Positions 27,540 to 37,339 of a stretch of 64,000 nucleotides of DNA are shown piece by piece. Numbering within the stretch: the stretch's first letter is position 1; every line of letters starts with the position of its first letter. Source of the DNA: Desulfobacteraceae bacterium (lineage in GTDB: Bacteria > Desulfobacterota > Desulfobacteria > Desulfobacterales > Desulfobacteraceae); contig QZLA01000384.1 in the NCBI GenBank assembly GCA_004796375.1, forward strand, positions 1 through 64,000. Direction: 5' to 3'. The position numbers and the translations under genes were made by a program. Under the pieces are notes generated by a model. That model made no database searches, had not been told where the DNA came from, and was given only the letters and a program-made list of their open reading frames with translations.

Positions 27540-28741
27540 AACGCATTGGCCATTTTCACGGCATCCATGTAAAACTCAGGCAGGTTTTTCATGAGTCTGG
27601 ATCCTGACATGGCTTTGAATACTTTATGATCCCACTGGCCCTTTTCAAACAGCGAAATGATCCCTAAGATCTTTTTGAATTCCGGGTCCTTTCCTGAGAG
27701 TGCCCGGGTGATTTTGGATGAAAACGCTACGGTGTTGACGATTTGATCCATGGGTTTATCCATGATCGCATCCATCAGTGAAAACAGGCCCAGGGTGAAC
27801 AGTTCTTCAGAGGAGAAACGGGTGTTCAGAACAGATCCGGACAACTCACAAATCCTGGCCCGTATCATGGACAGCCGGATCAATTCATGGGGCTTTTCTT
27901 CATCCAGCTCTGAAATGGTTACGATTTTAATAAACTTCTTGAGCTCTTCTGTACCCAGAAAGGTCATGGCGTCCTTGATCGTACTCATTTTGTTTGCCCG
28001 GGCAAAATAGGCTGAATTGATGAACTTGAGAAGTTTATATGAGATGGATACATCATTTTTAATCAGGGTTTCAAGGGCAGAAAGATCCGGGTCTTCCTGG
28101 CTCACCAGGGTAATGATTTTCAGCTTGGTGACCTGGTTGGTGGTGATATCTTTGTTGGAAAGGACTTCGGGTTTGGAGAAAAAATAACCCTGAAACAGGG
28201 TGAACCCCATCGCTTTAGCCTGTTCAAACTCCTCGTAGGTTTCCACCTTTTCCGCCAGAAGTGTTAAACCATATGCTTTCTGGATTTCAGGGACCAGATC
28301 CTGCAGTGTGTCCAGGGGTGTGGCCATGATATCAAACTTGATCAGGGCGGCCTGCTGAATCATGGGCAGTTGCTTCTGGTCAAACACAAAATCGTCAAGG
28401 GCAATGGTATAGCCTTTCGCCTTCATCTCTTTTACCGCCTCGACCACTGCCGGTGTCGGTTCAACATCTTCAAGCACTTCAATAATGAAGTCTTCCCTGG
28501 GAAACAGGAGCGGGGTCTTTTGAAGGATCAGGTCTGTTGTGAAATTGATGAGTCCGGGCTTGCTGCCGGTAATTTCATCAATGCCGAACGAGAAAAAGGT
28601 GTTGGCCAAAAGGCTGGCAGTGGCACTGGTTCCGTCGATATCGGGAAATGCATTCTGAAGCCCGTTTCTGAACAGCAGCTCATACCCGTAGATCTCTTTG
28701 TTAAGGTTAAATACCGGTTGTCGGGCAACATAGATTTCCAT
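27530..28741 (-). CDS. EAL-HDOD signalling protein (YuxH/CdgJ type)
   Basis: A 403-residue cytoplasmic protein with an EAL-like domain (1-200) and an HDOD domain (about 205-395). The EAL signature has become ELL in IYGYELLFR, and several metal ligands are absent, as is usual for this two-domain family. So it should not degrade c-di-GMP, although it might bind it or a partner protein. The HDOD part ([18 protein letters not shown]) resembles proteins that act as signalling scaffolds, for example in motility control. The gene is preceded by an AT-rich stretch of about 200 bases without a clear gene. Confidence 0.9.
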   Translation of the reverse strand: MEIYVARQPVFNLNKEIYGYELLFRNGLQNAFPDIDGTSATASLLANTFFSFGIDEITGSKPGLINFTTDLILQKTPLLFPREDFIIEVLEDVEPTPAVVEAVKEMKAKGYTIALDDFVFDQKQLPMIQQAALIKFDIMATPLDTLQDLVPEIQKAYGLTLLAEKVETYEEFEQAKAMGFTLFQGYFFSKPEVLSNKDITTNQVTKLKIITLVSQEDPDLSALETLIKNDVSISYKLLKFINSAYFARANKMSTIKDAMTFLGTEELKKFIKIVTISELDEEKPHELIRLSMIRARICELSGSVLNTRFSSEELFTLGLFSLMDAIMDKPMDQIVNTVAFSSKITRALSGKDPEFKKILGIISLFEKGQWDHKVFKAMSGSRLMKNLPEFYMDAVKMANAFYT

Positions 28742-28938
28742 ACGGTTTTCCCATATTCAAGAATTGGTTTAGTTATGAAGGCGGCTGCTCGGCGGATCAG
28801 ATCTGATGTACCTCAAAACCCTGACCATTCAATACATCATATTATAAGAATCGGACCGGTAATTGCAATACGGGTAATTACTATAAAGACTTTTTGAATC
28901 AAATATTAAAGGGTGGTTACGCCCCTTCGAGGTTGGGA

Positions 28939-29688
28939 TCACGGGAACTGCACTTTAAATATGGCCGGCCAGTTCTTCCCTGTGATATAAAAGCTTCCTG
29001 TTTCAGGATCATGGGCAATGCCGTTGAGCACATCCTTTGGTGTTAGATCGGGAAGGGAGTTGATGATATCCCTACAGTCGATGATTCTGAGCACCTGGCC
29101 TGAAGAATAGTCGATTTCAAGGATATGACTGGTTTTCCACTGGTTGGCATAGATCAAACCATTGGCATACTCCAATTCATTGAGCGCGGTCATGGGGCGT
29201 CCGTTATGGAAAACAGGGATGGTGCGAACAGGTTTGAAGTCCTTGGTAATGACAAAAAGGTTGTGGCTGCCGTTGCTCATCAACAGGTGCATCCCCACGG
29301 TGGTCAAGCCCCAGCCTTCTCCGCTGTAGGGGATCAGGTTTTTCAATTCCAAGCTCGGCAGGCTGTACTGTCGGGCAATGCCGCTCACCCATGTCAGCTG
29401 ATACAGACTGTCGTCCAGCAGGGCGAGGCCTTCACCGAACAGCGAATCAGGAAGTCTTTTTTCCAATAGTATCTGACCGGTCTCAGCAGACAGGCGCCGG
29501 ATGCGGGAGTGTCCGTAACGGCCGGTACTTTCATAAAATACACCCTCGTGTATGAGCAGTCCCTGGGTGAATGCCGAGCGGTCATGGGGGATTCTCCTGA
29601 TAACCTTTGGAATAACACTTTGGTCCGCACCATACAAAGGAGCACTAACGCAAGCGCATATCAGTAGAGCCAATAGCGGTGTTTTCAT
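28939..29688 (-). CDS. Glutaminyl-peptide cyclotransferase (plant/bacterial type)
   Basis: A 249-residue protein with a cleaved signal peptide (about 1-20) that should act in the periplasm. It has the beta-propeller family marks: SAFTQGLLIHEGVFYESTGRYG, LNELEYANGLIYANQW and DVLNGIAHDPETGSFYITGKNWP. Such enzymes form pyroglutamate from N-terminal glutamine and so protect secreted proteins from peptidases. Length and motifs are normal for the type. The next gene upstream is a secreted protein 36 bases away on the same strand. Confidence 0.9.
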   Translation of the reverse strand: MKTPLLALLICACVSAPLYGADQSVIPKVIRRIPHDRSAFTQGLLIHEGVFYESTGRYGHSRIRRLSAETGQILLEKRLPDSLFGEGLALLDDSLYQLTWVSGIARQYSLPSLELKNLIPYSGEGWGLTTVGMHLLMSNGSHNLFVITKDFKPVRTIPVFHNGRPMTALNELEYANGLIYANQWKTSHILEIDYSSGQVLRIIDCRDIINSLPDLTPKDVLNGIAHDPETGSFYITGKNWPAIFKVQFP

Positions 29689-29724
29689 GTTACTTTTTCC
29701 GTATGAGATCCCCGTGTATCATGT

Positions 29725-30309
29725 TCAGTTAAGCAAAAGCAGAAGTATCGGAGGCACCAGTGCTCTCCCAGAAGTGTTATATACCATAAAGGTGGATTCA
29801 ATCAAGGAGTTGGACCCGTTATACTTGCCTCCGGTAATATAGCCCTGCACCCGGATGAAGTGGTTTGACCTGACCGGCAGGGAAATATCATTGATAAGCC
29901 ATAGCCCGTCAAGGTACATGCCATTGCCGAGAAAACTCCATGCTGCACCGTCGGCAGAAGTGTCAAAGGAGATGCGGTCGATCCTGGGCAAGTCGCCCCG
30001 GGTCGACCATGCAATCGTGGTTCCCTCATTGTACAGGGTGAGGCTTTGGAACGGACCATCGGTGTTGGTCACCCGGGCCATATTGTTGCGGGTTTCACCG
30101 CAAATCGTATGAAAGTCCCCTCCGATAAGTAACTTGCCGTCCGGCTGCTGGACCATGCAGCAAATGATACTGTTGAGATCCGGGTTGAATCCGTCCTGGC
30201 TGGTTACACCCCAGGCTTTCCCTGAAAATGGGCGTGTGGGCGACCAGGTAATTACCAGTGAAATAAAACATATCATGAAAAACGAAATGGTGTTGGAAAT
30301 CGGTTTCAT
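29725..30309 (-). CDS. Secreted protein with one delta-60-like beta-propeller repeat
   Basis: A 194-residue protein of unknown function. A signal peptide covers about residues 1-30. Residues 45-80 contain one delta-60-type repeat (VQQPDGKLLIGGDFHTICG), normally found in many tandem copies in large secreted propellers. The C-terminus is a hydrophobic PPILLLLLN. One repeat is too few to close a propeller, so this may be a remnant of a longer gene or a domain that oligomerises. I start at ATG 30309, which has AAAGGA upstream; the frame opens at 30351. Confidence 0.6.
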   Translation of the reverse strand: MKPISNTISFFMICFISLVITWSPTRPFSGKAWGVTSQDGFNPDLNSIICCMVQQPDGKLLIGGDFHTICGETRNNMARVTNTDGPFQSLTLYNEGTTIAWSTRGDLPRIDRISFDTSADGAAWSFLGNGMYLDGLWLINDISLPVRSNHFIRVQGYITGGKYNGSNSLIESTFMVYNTSGRALVPPILLLLLN

Positions 30310-30561
30310 CCTGCATCCTTTCACAGATTCATGCCAGTGATAAGTAATCATGAAAAGGATTTGCCATCGTCCGATAGCGGCGTGTCATCCATTATCGGCG
30401 ATACAGACCGGGGTCAGGCGAGATGTTGAATACAGCCCTTGTAGTACGCAGGTCGGGTTCGCGCAGGTATTCACTGGTATGGTATACCCGTTGTGGTACT
30501 AAGGCCGGGGCAGCTTGTCAAGCTTTGAGTCGCTGCCCCCAAGGCCATATTGTTGGGTGTG

Positions 30562-31794
30562 TTATCCGTTGATGATCTTTAACATCAGCGGCAGGGCGGT
30601 CATGGTACCGATGGTGGATCCCAGGTTGGTAAAAATCACCACCAAAAGGATCCGGGTCACATTGTTTCTCCAGAAGCCTCTTACGGTAAGGATATCTTCC
30701 GGAATGGCTTCAAGATCTTTTACCTTGGGTTTGCGTGAAAACGCTTCAACCAGTCCAGATACCCAACCGGCAGCAATCATGGGATTTAGAGAGGTCAGGG
30801 GGGCGGCCAGGATGGCGGACACAATGGTCAGGGGGTGGGCAAAGGCCACGATCGCGCCGATGCCGGCAAATATGCCGTTGGCTGCAATCCAGATCCAGAT
30901 CATGTCGGTTCCACCGTGCTTGCCTTCCATGAGGAATCCGGCCACAAAGAGAATCAGGATCAGGGCAGGCAGCACCCATTTCAGGATTTTTCCGGTATTG
31001 GAGGGCGGGGGCATCCGGTTCAATTCATCAATAGCGGGCAGGTCGCGGCATTGGAACTGGGCCTTAATTCCCGGCATGTGCGCTGCTCCGACGACAGCAA
31101 CAATATGATCGCCTGGGGCAGACCTGATTTTCTGGGCCATGAACTGGTCCCGTTCGTTGATCAGGGTTTCACCGATAATGGGATGGGAATGCTTCACCTC
31201 TGACAGGATGCTTTCCAGCATATCCTCCTGCTTCATTTTTTCGATATCTTCCTCTTCAATATCATCTGAAGCCCCCAGGGAGAACACCATGGAGAAGATG
31301 AGTTTGAGCTTGGCAAAAAAGCCCATACCCCGCCATACCCTGGACAACGTGGTCTGGATTTCCCGGTCCGCAGGAATAACAGCCGCGTTGATTTTTTCAG
31401 CGGCGAAAATGGCATTGATCATCTCCTGGCCCGGCTTGATGCCGAATTTGTCGGCCATCCGTTTCTGGAAAGACGCCAGAAGAAGATTCATGAACAGCAT
31501 CAGGGACTTTTTCTCCTTGATCACCTTGACAATGTTCATATTCCGCCACTTGTCACTGTCTTTGACAGCGGCAAACCGGGTGTGGCAAAGTTCGACACAA
31601 ACCGTATCCGGCTGTTCCTCAAGAATCACCTGTTCGACAAGTTCAGCACTCTGGCGGGAAACGTGGGCCGTGCCGATAAGGGTGATGCGCTTATCCTCCC
31701 AGGACAGTTCCTGGACCATGCGGTTGGTTTTATAGTGAGGGGTTGATTCGGGGCCCGGGCCTTGTGTCGATACCGGTTCTGGGGATGTGTTCAT
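30562..31794 (-). CDS. TraB/PrgY family membrane protein
   Basis: A 410-residue protein with an N-terminal TraB hydrolase-like domain (about 30-260; ITLIGTAHVSRQSAELV and VAVVGAAHMPGI) and four to five membrane helices from about 285 to the end. In enterococci the family shuts down peptide pheromone signalling; most bacterial members, as here, are far from any plasmid and have no known role. The two GxAH motifs suggest a metallopeptidase-like site. About 250 bases downstream hold only a hairpin with no T run. Confidence 0.88.
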   Translation of the reverse strand: MNTSPEPVSTQGPGPESTPHYKTNRMVQELSWEDKRITLIGTAHVSRQSAELVEQVILEEQPDTVCVELCHTRFAAVKDSDKWRNMNIVKVIKEKKSLMLFMNLLLASFQKRMADKFGIKPGQEMINAIFAAEKINAAVIPADREIQTTLSRVWRGMGFFAKLKLIFSMVFSLGASDDIEEEDIEKMKQEDMLESILSEVKHSHPIIGETLINERDQFMAQKIRSAPGDHIVAVVGAAHMPGIKAQFQCRDLPAIDELNRMPPPSNTGKILKWVLPALILILFVAGFLMEGKHGGTDMIWIWIAANGIFAGIGAIVAFAHPLTIVSAILAAPLTSLNPMIAAGWVSGLVEAFSRKPKVKDLEAIPEDILTVRGFWRNNVTRILLVVIFTNLGSTIGTMTALPLMLKIING

Positions 31795-31914
31795 GTGTTG
31801 CCTTTAGTTAATGGTCTCAAATGAGTACTGAATATAATCATTTTGCCTTTGCCTGCAATACAAATATTCACAAAATCTTGACCTGTATCATCTCATTTGA
31901 TATCACTCATGGGT

Positions 31915-32097
31915 ATGAAATCCATGGATGAACAAATACTCCGGGCCACCAAAGAGATTGTGGTCAAATTCATAGAGATGGGACGCCTGTCGCCGTCTAA
32001 TATCCATGAATCTTTCAAAGATATTTACGCCACTGTCGCAGAATCCGTGAAATCTTACACGGCTGACCCACCTGATTCAAATGACAACAGTACCTGA
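31915..32097 (+). CDS. Small helical protein, MucR N-terminus-like
   Basis: A 60-residue protein. The segment ATKEIVVKFIEMGRLSPSNIHESFKDIYATV resembles the oligomerising N-terminal part of MucR/Ros regulators but lacks their zinc finger, so I do not assign DNA binding. Starts at 31909, 31915 and 31924 are all possible and none has a clear ribosome site. Its 3' end overlaps the next gene by 17 bases, which supports it being real and translated together with that gene. Confidence 0.55.
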   Translation: MKSMDEQILRATKEIVVKFIEMGRLSPSNIHESFKDIYATVAESVKSYTADPPDSNDNST

Positions 32098-33067
32098 ATC
32101 GATTCCCGCGAGGGTTAAATCTTCCGTTATTACCGGCCTTCACAAGGGATGGACCGGCTGGCTCTGGCTGTTGAAGATTATCGTGCCGGTATCTTTTGCC
32201 ACCGCACTGCTGGTTCATTTCGGGGTGATCTACCGGATGGATTTTATTTTCAACCCGGTCATGAACCTGATCGGGCTCTCCTCGGAAGCGGTGCTGCCCA
32301 TTATTATCGGGTTGTTTACCGGGATTTACGGTGCCGTGGCGGCCATGGCCGTTATTCCGCTGTCCATGGCGCACATGACCCTGATTGCGGTGTTTCTGCT
32401 GATCTCCCACAACCTGATACAGGAGAGTATCGTCCAGGGTCGGTCCGGTATTCATCCCGTGTTTGCGGCATTGTTCAGGTTGTTCATGTCTTTTTGTGTC
32501 ACCTTTGTCTGCTCAAAGATCATGGGCGCCACATCCGGCAGCCCTGAAGCAGTGGCGGCGGTCACCCTGGTTCACACCCCGGTACCGTTCACCGCCATGT
32601 TCATGGACTGGGGGATGGATATACTGAGGCTGGCGGCCAAGATCCTTCTGATTATCATGCCGCTGATGGTCGTACTGGACCTTGCCAAATCTTTTTCAGT
32701 CATCGAATATATCACCCGACTGGCATCACCCTTATTGAAACTGATGGGACTGAGCCGGCCCACGGGCATGCTCTGGTTGACCGCATCCGTTTTCGGGCTG
32801 TCATACGGTGCCGCAGTGATTGTCGAGGAAGCACGGAGCCATAATTATTCCAGGGATGAACTGATCCGCCTTCATCTGTCCGTTGGTATCAATCATGCCA
32901 TGGTCGAGGACCCGGCCCTGTTTCTTCCGTTGGGGGTGTCTGCTGTGTGGCTGTGGCTCCCGAGATTGATTGCTGCGATTGCTGCGACCCACATTTTTTT
33001 TCTGATCAGTTTTGCAAGGAGGCTTTATGTTAAGCACGCTTACCATAAAAAACTTTGCAATCATTGA
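32081..33067 (+). CDS. Nucleoside-recognition (Gate) domain membrane protein
   Basis: A 328-residue membrane protein with about eight helices and two Gate-type halves, one around 30-150 and one around 190-310. The second half contains SVFGLSYGAAVIVEEA and GINHAMVEDPALFLPLG. The domain is found in nucleoside transporters, ferrous-iron gating proteins and sporulation protein SpmA; stand-alone members have unknown substrates. It overlaps the small helical gene upstream by 17 bases and recN downstream by 41 bases, so the three probably form one transcript. Confidence 0.8.
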   Translation: MTTVPESIPARVKSSVITGLHKGWTGWLWLLKIIVPVSFATALLVHFGVIYRMDFIFNPVMNLIGLSSEAVLPIIIGLFTGIYGAVAAMAVIPLSMAHMTLIAVFLLISHNLIQESIVQGRSGIHPVFAALFRLFMSFCVTFVCSKIMGATSGSPEAVAAVTLVHTPVPFTAMFMDWGMDILRLAAKILLIIMPLMVVLDLAKSFSVIEYITRLASPLLKLMGLSRPTGMLWLTASVFGLSYGAAVIVEEARSHNYSRDELIRLHLSVGINHAMVEDPALFLPLGVSAVWLWLPRLIAAIAATHIFFLISFARRLYVKHAYHKKLCNH

Positions 33068-34739
33068 TGATATCAAAATCGATTTTTCCAATGGCCTGTC
33101 AGTACTCACCGGAGAGACCGGGGCCGGGAAATCAATCATTATCCAGGCAGTCAATCTGCTTTTAGGGCACCGGGCCTCTTCCGATCTTGTCCGGAAAGGG
33201 CATGATACGGCGGAGCTTGAGGCCTTTTTTGATATCGATCCTGATGGTGCCAGTGCAGGCATGCTCACGAAGCAGGGCCTGGACCCACAGGATGGCCTCA
33301 TCATACGGCGGTTGATCTCCAACTCGGCCAAAGGTAAAATTTTCATCAACGGCCGGCAAAGTACGGTTGCAATTTTAAAGGAAGTGACGGCAAACCTTGC
33401 CGGTATATCCAGCCAGCACGCCCACCAGGAGCTGTTGAACCCGGAATCACACCTGGACATACTTGACCGGTTTGCCGATACCCATGCGCTTAGATCCGAG
33501 CTTAAATCCCTGTATAATAACATCTTGCCCATGAAAAAGGAGTTGGATCAACTCAGGTCCGTTAAGGGCGAGGATGAGCAGGAGATTGAATTTTTGATGT
33601 TTCAGATCGATGAGATCGAATCCGCCGATATCCAACCGGACGAGGATCAGATCCTGGACGAAAAGCGCAGACACCTGCTCAGTGCAACGGGTATTTTTAA
33701 TACTTTAGTCAACGCCCTGGACCAGTTCCATGAGAAAGAGGGGGCTGTTCTCGAGATGATGAACACGGCCCGTCACGACTTGGATCGGTACCGGGAGACC
33801 GATCCGGAACTGGCAAAACTCTCTGACCGGTTGGGAACACTCCTGTTCGACCTGGAGGATATCATATCCGATTTACGGGGGCATGCCGACGGGATTGATA
33901 TGGACCCAGAATCACTGGACCGGGTAGAGCAGCGTCTGGATCTTATCCAGAAGTTGAAACGTAAATACGGCCCGACCCTGGATGATCTGCAGGACACCCA
34001 TGAAACCTTGAAGGAACGGCTGGATGGAATACGACAGTCGGATCAGCGGATGACCCTCTTGGCACAGGAGATCAGGTCCGCGTTGGATGAAGCGGGCCGA
34101 AAGGCAAAGGCCCTGTCGGAAAAACGAAGCCAAACCGCAGGAAAGCTGGCCGATCTGGCCCAAAGTCATCTGGCCGATCTTGAAATGGACAAGGCGGTGT
34201 TCCAGGTACAGGTGGCCCAGGATTCGGCCGATGAGTCCTGGAACGGGCTTTCGAGCCACGGGCATAAGCTGTCTCCCGCAGGGATCGACCGGGTGACCTT
34301 CCTGCTCAGCCCCAACCCGGGCGAGGATCCCAAACCGTTGAACCGCATCGCCTCGGGCGGGGAGTTGTCCAGAATCGTGCTGGCCCTCAAGGCCGCCCTG
34401 TCCGGCGTCGAGACCCAGCAGACCCTGATTTTCGATGAGGTGGACGCCGGTGTCGGAGGCGCTACGGCAGAAAAGGTGGGGAAAAAGCTGGCCGACCTTG
34501 CCGCCTCCCACCAGGTGATCTGCATCACCCACCTGGCACAAATCGCCAAGTATGCGGATGAACAATACCGAATCACCAAGACCGTGGATGCAGGGCGGAC
34601 CAGCACCCGGATCCTTCCTTTGACCTCCATGGACCAGCGTGTGGCAGAGATCGCCCGCATGATTGCCGGATCGAGTGTTTCAGATGCCGCCCTTTCCCAT
34701 GCCAGGGATCTTCTGGCGAATCAGGACCACAGAAGGTGA
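33027..34739 (+). CDS. recN: DNA repair protein RecN
   Basis: A 570-residue SMC-like ATPase for double-strand-break repair. Walker A GETGAGKS is at 29-36. The central region from about 150 to 370 is a long charged coiled coil. The C-terminal head has the signature block SGGELSRIVLALKAAL and the Walker B EVDAGVGGATAEKVG. The start is ATG 33027, behind an excellent AAGGAGG site that lies inside the end of the upstream gene; the frame opens five codons earlier. Confidence 0.96.
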   Translation: MLSTLTIKNFAIIDDIKIDFSNGLSVLTGETGAGKSIIIQAVNLLLGHRASSDLVRKGHDTAELEAFFDIDPDGASAGMLTKQGLDPQDGLIIRRLISNSAKGKIFINGRQSTVAILKEVTANLAGISSQHAHQELLNPESHLDILDRFADTHALRSELKSLYNNILPMKKELDQLRSVKGEDEQEIEFLMFQIDEIESADIQPDEDQILDEKRRHLLSATGIFNTLVNALDQFHEKEGAVLEMMNTARHDLDRYRETDPELAKLSDRLGTLLFDLEDIISDLRGHADGIDMDPESLDRVEQRLDLIQKLKRKYGPTLDDLQDTHETLKERLDGIRQSDQRMTLLAQEIRSALDEAGRKAKALSEKRSQTAGKLADLAQSHLADLEMDKAVFQVQVAQDSADESWNGLSSHGHKLSPAGIDRVTFLLSPNPGEDPKPLNRIASGGELSRIVLALKAALSGVETQQTLIFDEVDAGVGGATAEKVGKKLADLAASHQVICITHLAQIAKYADEQYRITKTVDAGRTSTRILPLTSMDQRVAEIARMIAGSSVSDAALSHARDLLANQDHRR

Positions 34740-34958
34740 ACTTTCCGGGAGCACCGGCATTCTCATAAACCTTAAGCTGTTTTTTTTGTTTTTCTGACAA
34801 AAATCTAACATTGGGTTTGTACGGTGAACCTGTTTGCTATGAAAACACCTGAAAATTCCCTTAATTGAGATAATACTAATAGAAGGCCGTTGAACTTACA
34901 AAGCAGTTATATGTGTTCATTTTCCTTTAAAAATAATTTTCTAACAAAGAGGTGTTCC

Positions 34959-35450
34959 ATGCGTAAAACCATCGCAATCAGTATCATTGTTCTGCTGACC
35001 TTCATGCTTGTGTCTGTTGCCTTTGCAAAGAAGAAGTATAGAATGAAGCATCAGGGGTATTATATCCTTCAGATTCAATCGCCCAAATTAATGGAAACAA
35101 AGATAGGGCCCATCAATGCACATTCAGGTTGCGGGAAGAAAGCAAAAAAGAAGTGTGCTGAAAGAGGGAAGGATAGGATGCTGAAGTGTTTCTCAAAACA
35201 TGCCGAGGGTCTCACAAAGAATTATGCGCCACTCGAATGCACTAAAAAACACGGTATCGATGATTATAAAATCATTAATCTTCATAAAACCATCAAAAAG
35301 ACAGCTTGCAGGAAGGCTGGTAACCCGAAATCGGTGGTATTGTCGGTATACGGAAAAACATCCTTTGTAGGCTCTGCCAGAGGTAAAGTGGCCAAGGCAA
35401 GCCAGGGCAAGAAGCTCCTCATTAAGAATAAAAAATTCAACTGTCGTTGA
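34959..35450 (+). CDS. Secreted six-cysteine basic protein of unknown function
   Basis: A 163-residue protein with a clean signal peptide ending AFA at residue 23. The mature part is strongly basic, with about a quarter Lys plus Arg. It has six cysteines at 58, 66, 77, 94, 117 and 162, suggesting three disulfides in the periplasm or outside the cell. I recognise no domain. The start at 34959 follows AAGAGG; the frame opens at 34890. The DNA is visibly richer in A and T than its neighbours, a possible sign of transfer. It stands alone between recN and fmdB. Confidence 0.7.
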   Translation: MRKTIAISIIVLLTFMLVSVAFAKKKYRMKHQGYYILQIQSPKLMETKIGPINAHSGCGKKAKKKCAERGKDRMLKCFSKHAEGLTKNYAPLECTKKHGIDDYKIINLHKTIKKTACRKAGNPKSVVLSVYGKTSFVGSARGKVAKASQGKKLLIKNKKFNCR

Positions 35451-35643
35451 GAAAAGGATTCAGCATTTCAGCAACCCCTGAAGGTAGATAGTACCGCACC
35501 TTCAACCCGTCGTATGATTCCCGGCATGGGTAAATGACCCCTGCTTTCAAGGGGTGTATGGGATGAAACGGTTACCTGTAAACAGGTCTTCCATTCCACC
35601 GTATGTTCCTGTCCGTCCTGCAACACCCGGCCAGGGCCAAATC

Positions 35644-35671
35644 TTGACAAACATTGAAACGTGGTTAGTGT
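35644..35671 (+). promoter_or_regulatory. Candidate promoter for the FmdB gene
   Basis: TTGACA (35644-35649), a 16-base spacer and a weak TAGTGT (35666-35671) lie about 35 bases before the FmdB start. The -35 box is perfect; the -10 box is poor. Confidence 0.4.
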
Positions 35672-35706
35672 AAGGGTTTAACTTTGCGGACTATTTAGGA
35701 GTTATT

Positions 35707-35949
35707 ATGCCCATATACGAATTCAAATGCAGCAAGTGTGAAGAGTTTTTTGAAGTTATTGTCAGGAATTCAAATGACGAGGAAGAGGTGGGATGCCCGA
35801 AATGCGAGTCAAAAGAGTTCCAGCGTGTGGTCAGCATGACCAATTATGCCATGGGGAACAAGGGCAGCGCCCAGCAGGGGGCCTCAGCACAGACCCGGAC
35901 CTGCGGAAGCGGTAACTGCACGACCTACACCGTTCCCGGCGACGCATAA
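35707..35949 (+). CDS. FmdB family zinc-ribbon protein
   Basis: An 80-residue protein with the FmdB/CxxC zinc ribbon: MPIYEFKCSKCEEFFEV and GCPKCESKEFQRV supply the four zinc ligands. A flexible Gly/Ser/Gln tail with two more Cys follows. The family is named after a regulator of formamidase in methylotrophs, but most members are small regulators or chaperones of unknown role. AGGAG lies just before the ATG. Citrate synthase follows 73 bases downstream. Confidence 0.88.
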   Translation: MPIYEFKCSKCEEFFEVIVRNSNDEEEVGCPKCESKEFQRVVSMTNYAMGNKGSAQQGASAQTRTCGSGNCTTYTVPGDA

Positions 35950-36022
35950 CATCAAGCAGGCCGGTTCACGGACTGTTCCATATTCTTTTTAGTTTTCCCA
36001 TTCACAATTCAAGGAGGTGACT

Positions 36023-37303
36023 ATGGCAGAATTTGCCCGGTTGGTAATTGATGACAAAGAGTATACCCTACCCGTGATTGAAGGTTCGGAAGGTGAAAAG
36101 GCAATTGATATCAGGTCGTTGCGTCATGAAAGCGGCTATATCACCTTTGATCCGGGATTTGGAAATACAGGAACCTGTCGATCAGCCATCACTTACATGG
36201 ATGGTGAAAAAGGAATTCTGAGGTACCGCGGTATCCCCATCGAGGAGCTGGCGGAACACTCGACCTTTGTTGAGACGGCGTTCTTGCTTATTACCGGGAA
36301 ACTGCCTTCACGGGATGAGCTGATCCGGACCAGTGTTCTGCTCAACGACTATTCCCTGCTTCATGAAGATATGCGGTCGTTTTATCAGAACTTCCCCCGC
36401 CGGGCCCATCCCATGGGAATTCTATCCGCCATGATCAACGCGCTGAGGAGTTTTTATCCCGAACTCGTTGATATCGACGAGGAGCTGAACAAGACCTTTC
36501 TGCGGCTGATTTCAAAGATTCGGACCATGGCGGCAATGGCCTATAAAATCTCCCGCGGGCACAGGGTGATCTATCCCCGGCCGGATTACTCATACTGTGC
36601 CAACTTTTTGAACATGATGTTCGACAATCCGGTCATCCCCTATCACATGGATGAAGATCTTGAGCGGGCCCTGAATGCGTTCTGGATACTCCATGCAGAC
36701 CATGAGCAAAACTGCTCGACAACCGCCGTAAGGGTGGTGGGCAGCGGGAAGGTCAATATCTATGCCGCCATTTCTGCAGGGATCAGCGCATTGTGGGGAC
36801 CGCTGCACGGCGGGGCCAACCAGGCCGTGGTCCTGATGCTTGAAAAGATCATCCATGACGGCATGGATCTGGACACCGTTATCGCCAGAGCCAAAGACAA
36901 GAATGATGATTTCAGGCTCATGGGATTCGGGCACCGGGTTTATAAAACCTATGATCCCCGGGCCAAGATCATGAAGAAGATGTGCGACATTGTTCTGTCA
37001 AAAACCAGGCACGAAGATCCCCTCCTGGATGTTGCACGGGAACTTGAAGAACGGGCGTTGACCGACGAGTATTTCAAGGAGAAAAACCTCTATCCCAACG
37101 TTGATTTTTACTCCGGCATCGTTCTCAGGGCCATGGGGATCCCCACCAACATGTTTACGGTCATGTTTGCCATTGGTCGCCTGCCCGGGTGGATTGCCCA
37201 GTGGAAAGAGGATTACGCTGATCCTGAGATGAAAATCTCCCGGCCGAGGCAGATCTACACCGGGGCAACCCTGAATCACTATATTCCTTTAAGCGAACGG
37301 TAA
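36023..37303 (+). CDS. gltA: Citrate synthase, hexameric type II
   Basis: A 426-residue enzyme that joins oxaloacetate and acetyl-CoA. The catalytic triad is H262 (LHGGANQ), H304 (GFGHRVYK) and D361 (VDFYSG). The N-terminal beta region (about 1-60, with DPGFGNTGTCRSAITYMDG) marks the NADH-sensitive hexameric class. I start at ATG 36023, which has AAGGAGG upstream; the GTG at 36017 is part of that site. A 2-methylcitrate role cannot be fully excluded, but no prp genes are nearby. A GDPD gene follows 36 bases later. Confidence 0.95.
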   Translation: MAEFARLVIDDKEYTLPVIEGSEGEKAIDIRSLRHESGYITFDPGFGNTGTCRSAITYMDGEKGILRYRGIPIEELAEHSTFVETAFLLITGKLPSRDELIRTSVLLNDYSLLHEDMRSFYQNFPRRAHPMGILSAMINALRSFYPELVDIDEELNKTFLRLISKIRTMAAMAYKISRGHRVIYPRPDYSYCANFLNMMFDNPVIPYHMDEDLERALNAFWILHADHEQNCSTTAVRVVGSGKVNIYAAISAGISALWGPLHGGANQAVVLMLEKIIHDGMDLDTVIARAKDKNDDFRLMGFGHRVYKTYDPRAKIMKKMCDIVLSKTRHEDPLLDVARELEERALTDEYFKEKNLYPNVDFYSGIVLRAMGIPTNMFTVMFAIGRLPGWIAQWKEDYADPEMKISRPRQIYTGATLNHYIPLSER

Positions 37304-37339
37304 ACCGCCGTCAAAAGGGATGATGTGCAGAAGGTTGAA

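Noticed and set aside
30507-30539. Eight-base GGGGCAGC/GCTGCCCC hairpin as terminator
   Set aside because: The loop is 17 bases and no T run follows on either strand.
35468-35650. Sixty-residue frame between the six-cysteine gene and fmdB
   Set aside because: It has no ribosome site, no domain and overlaps the fmdB promoter region.
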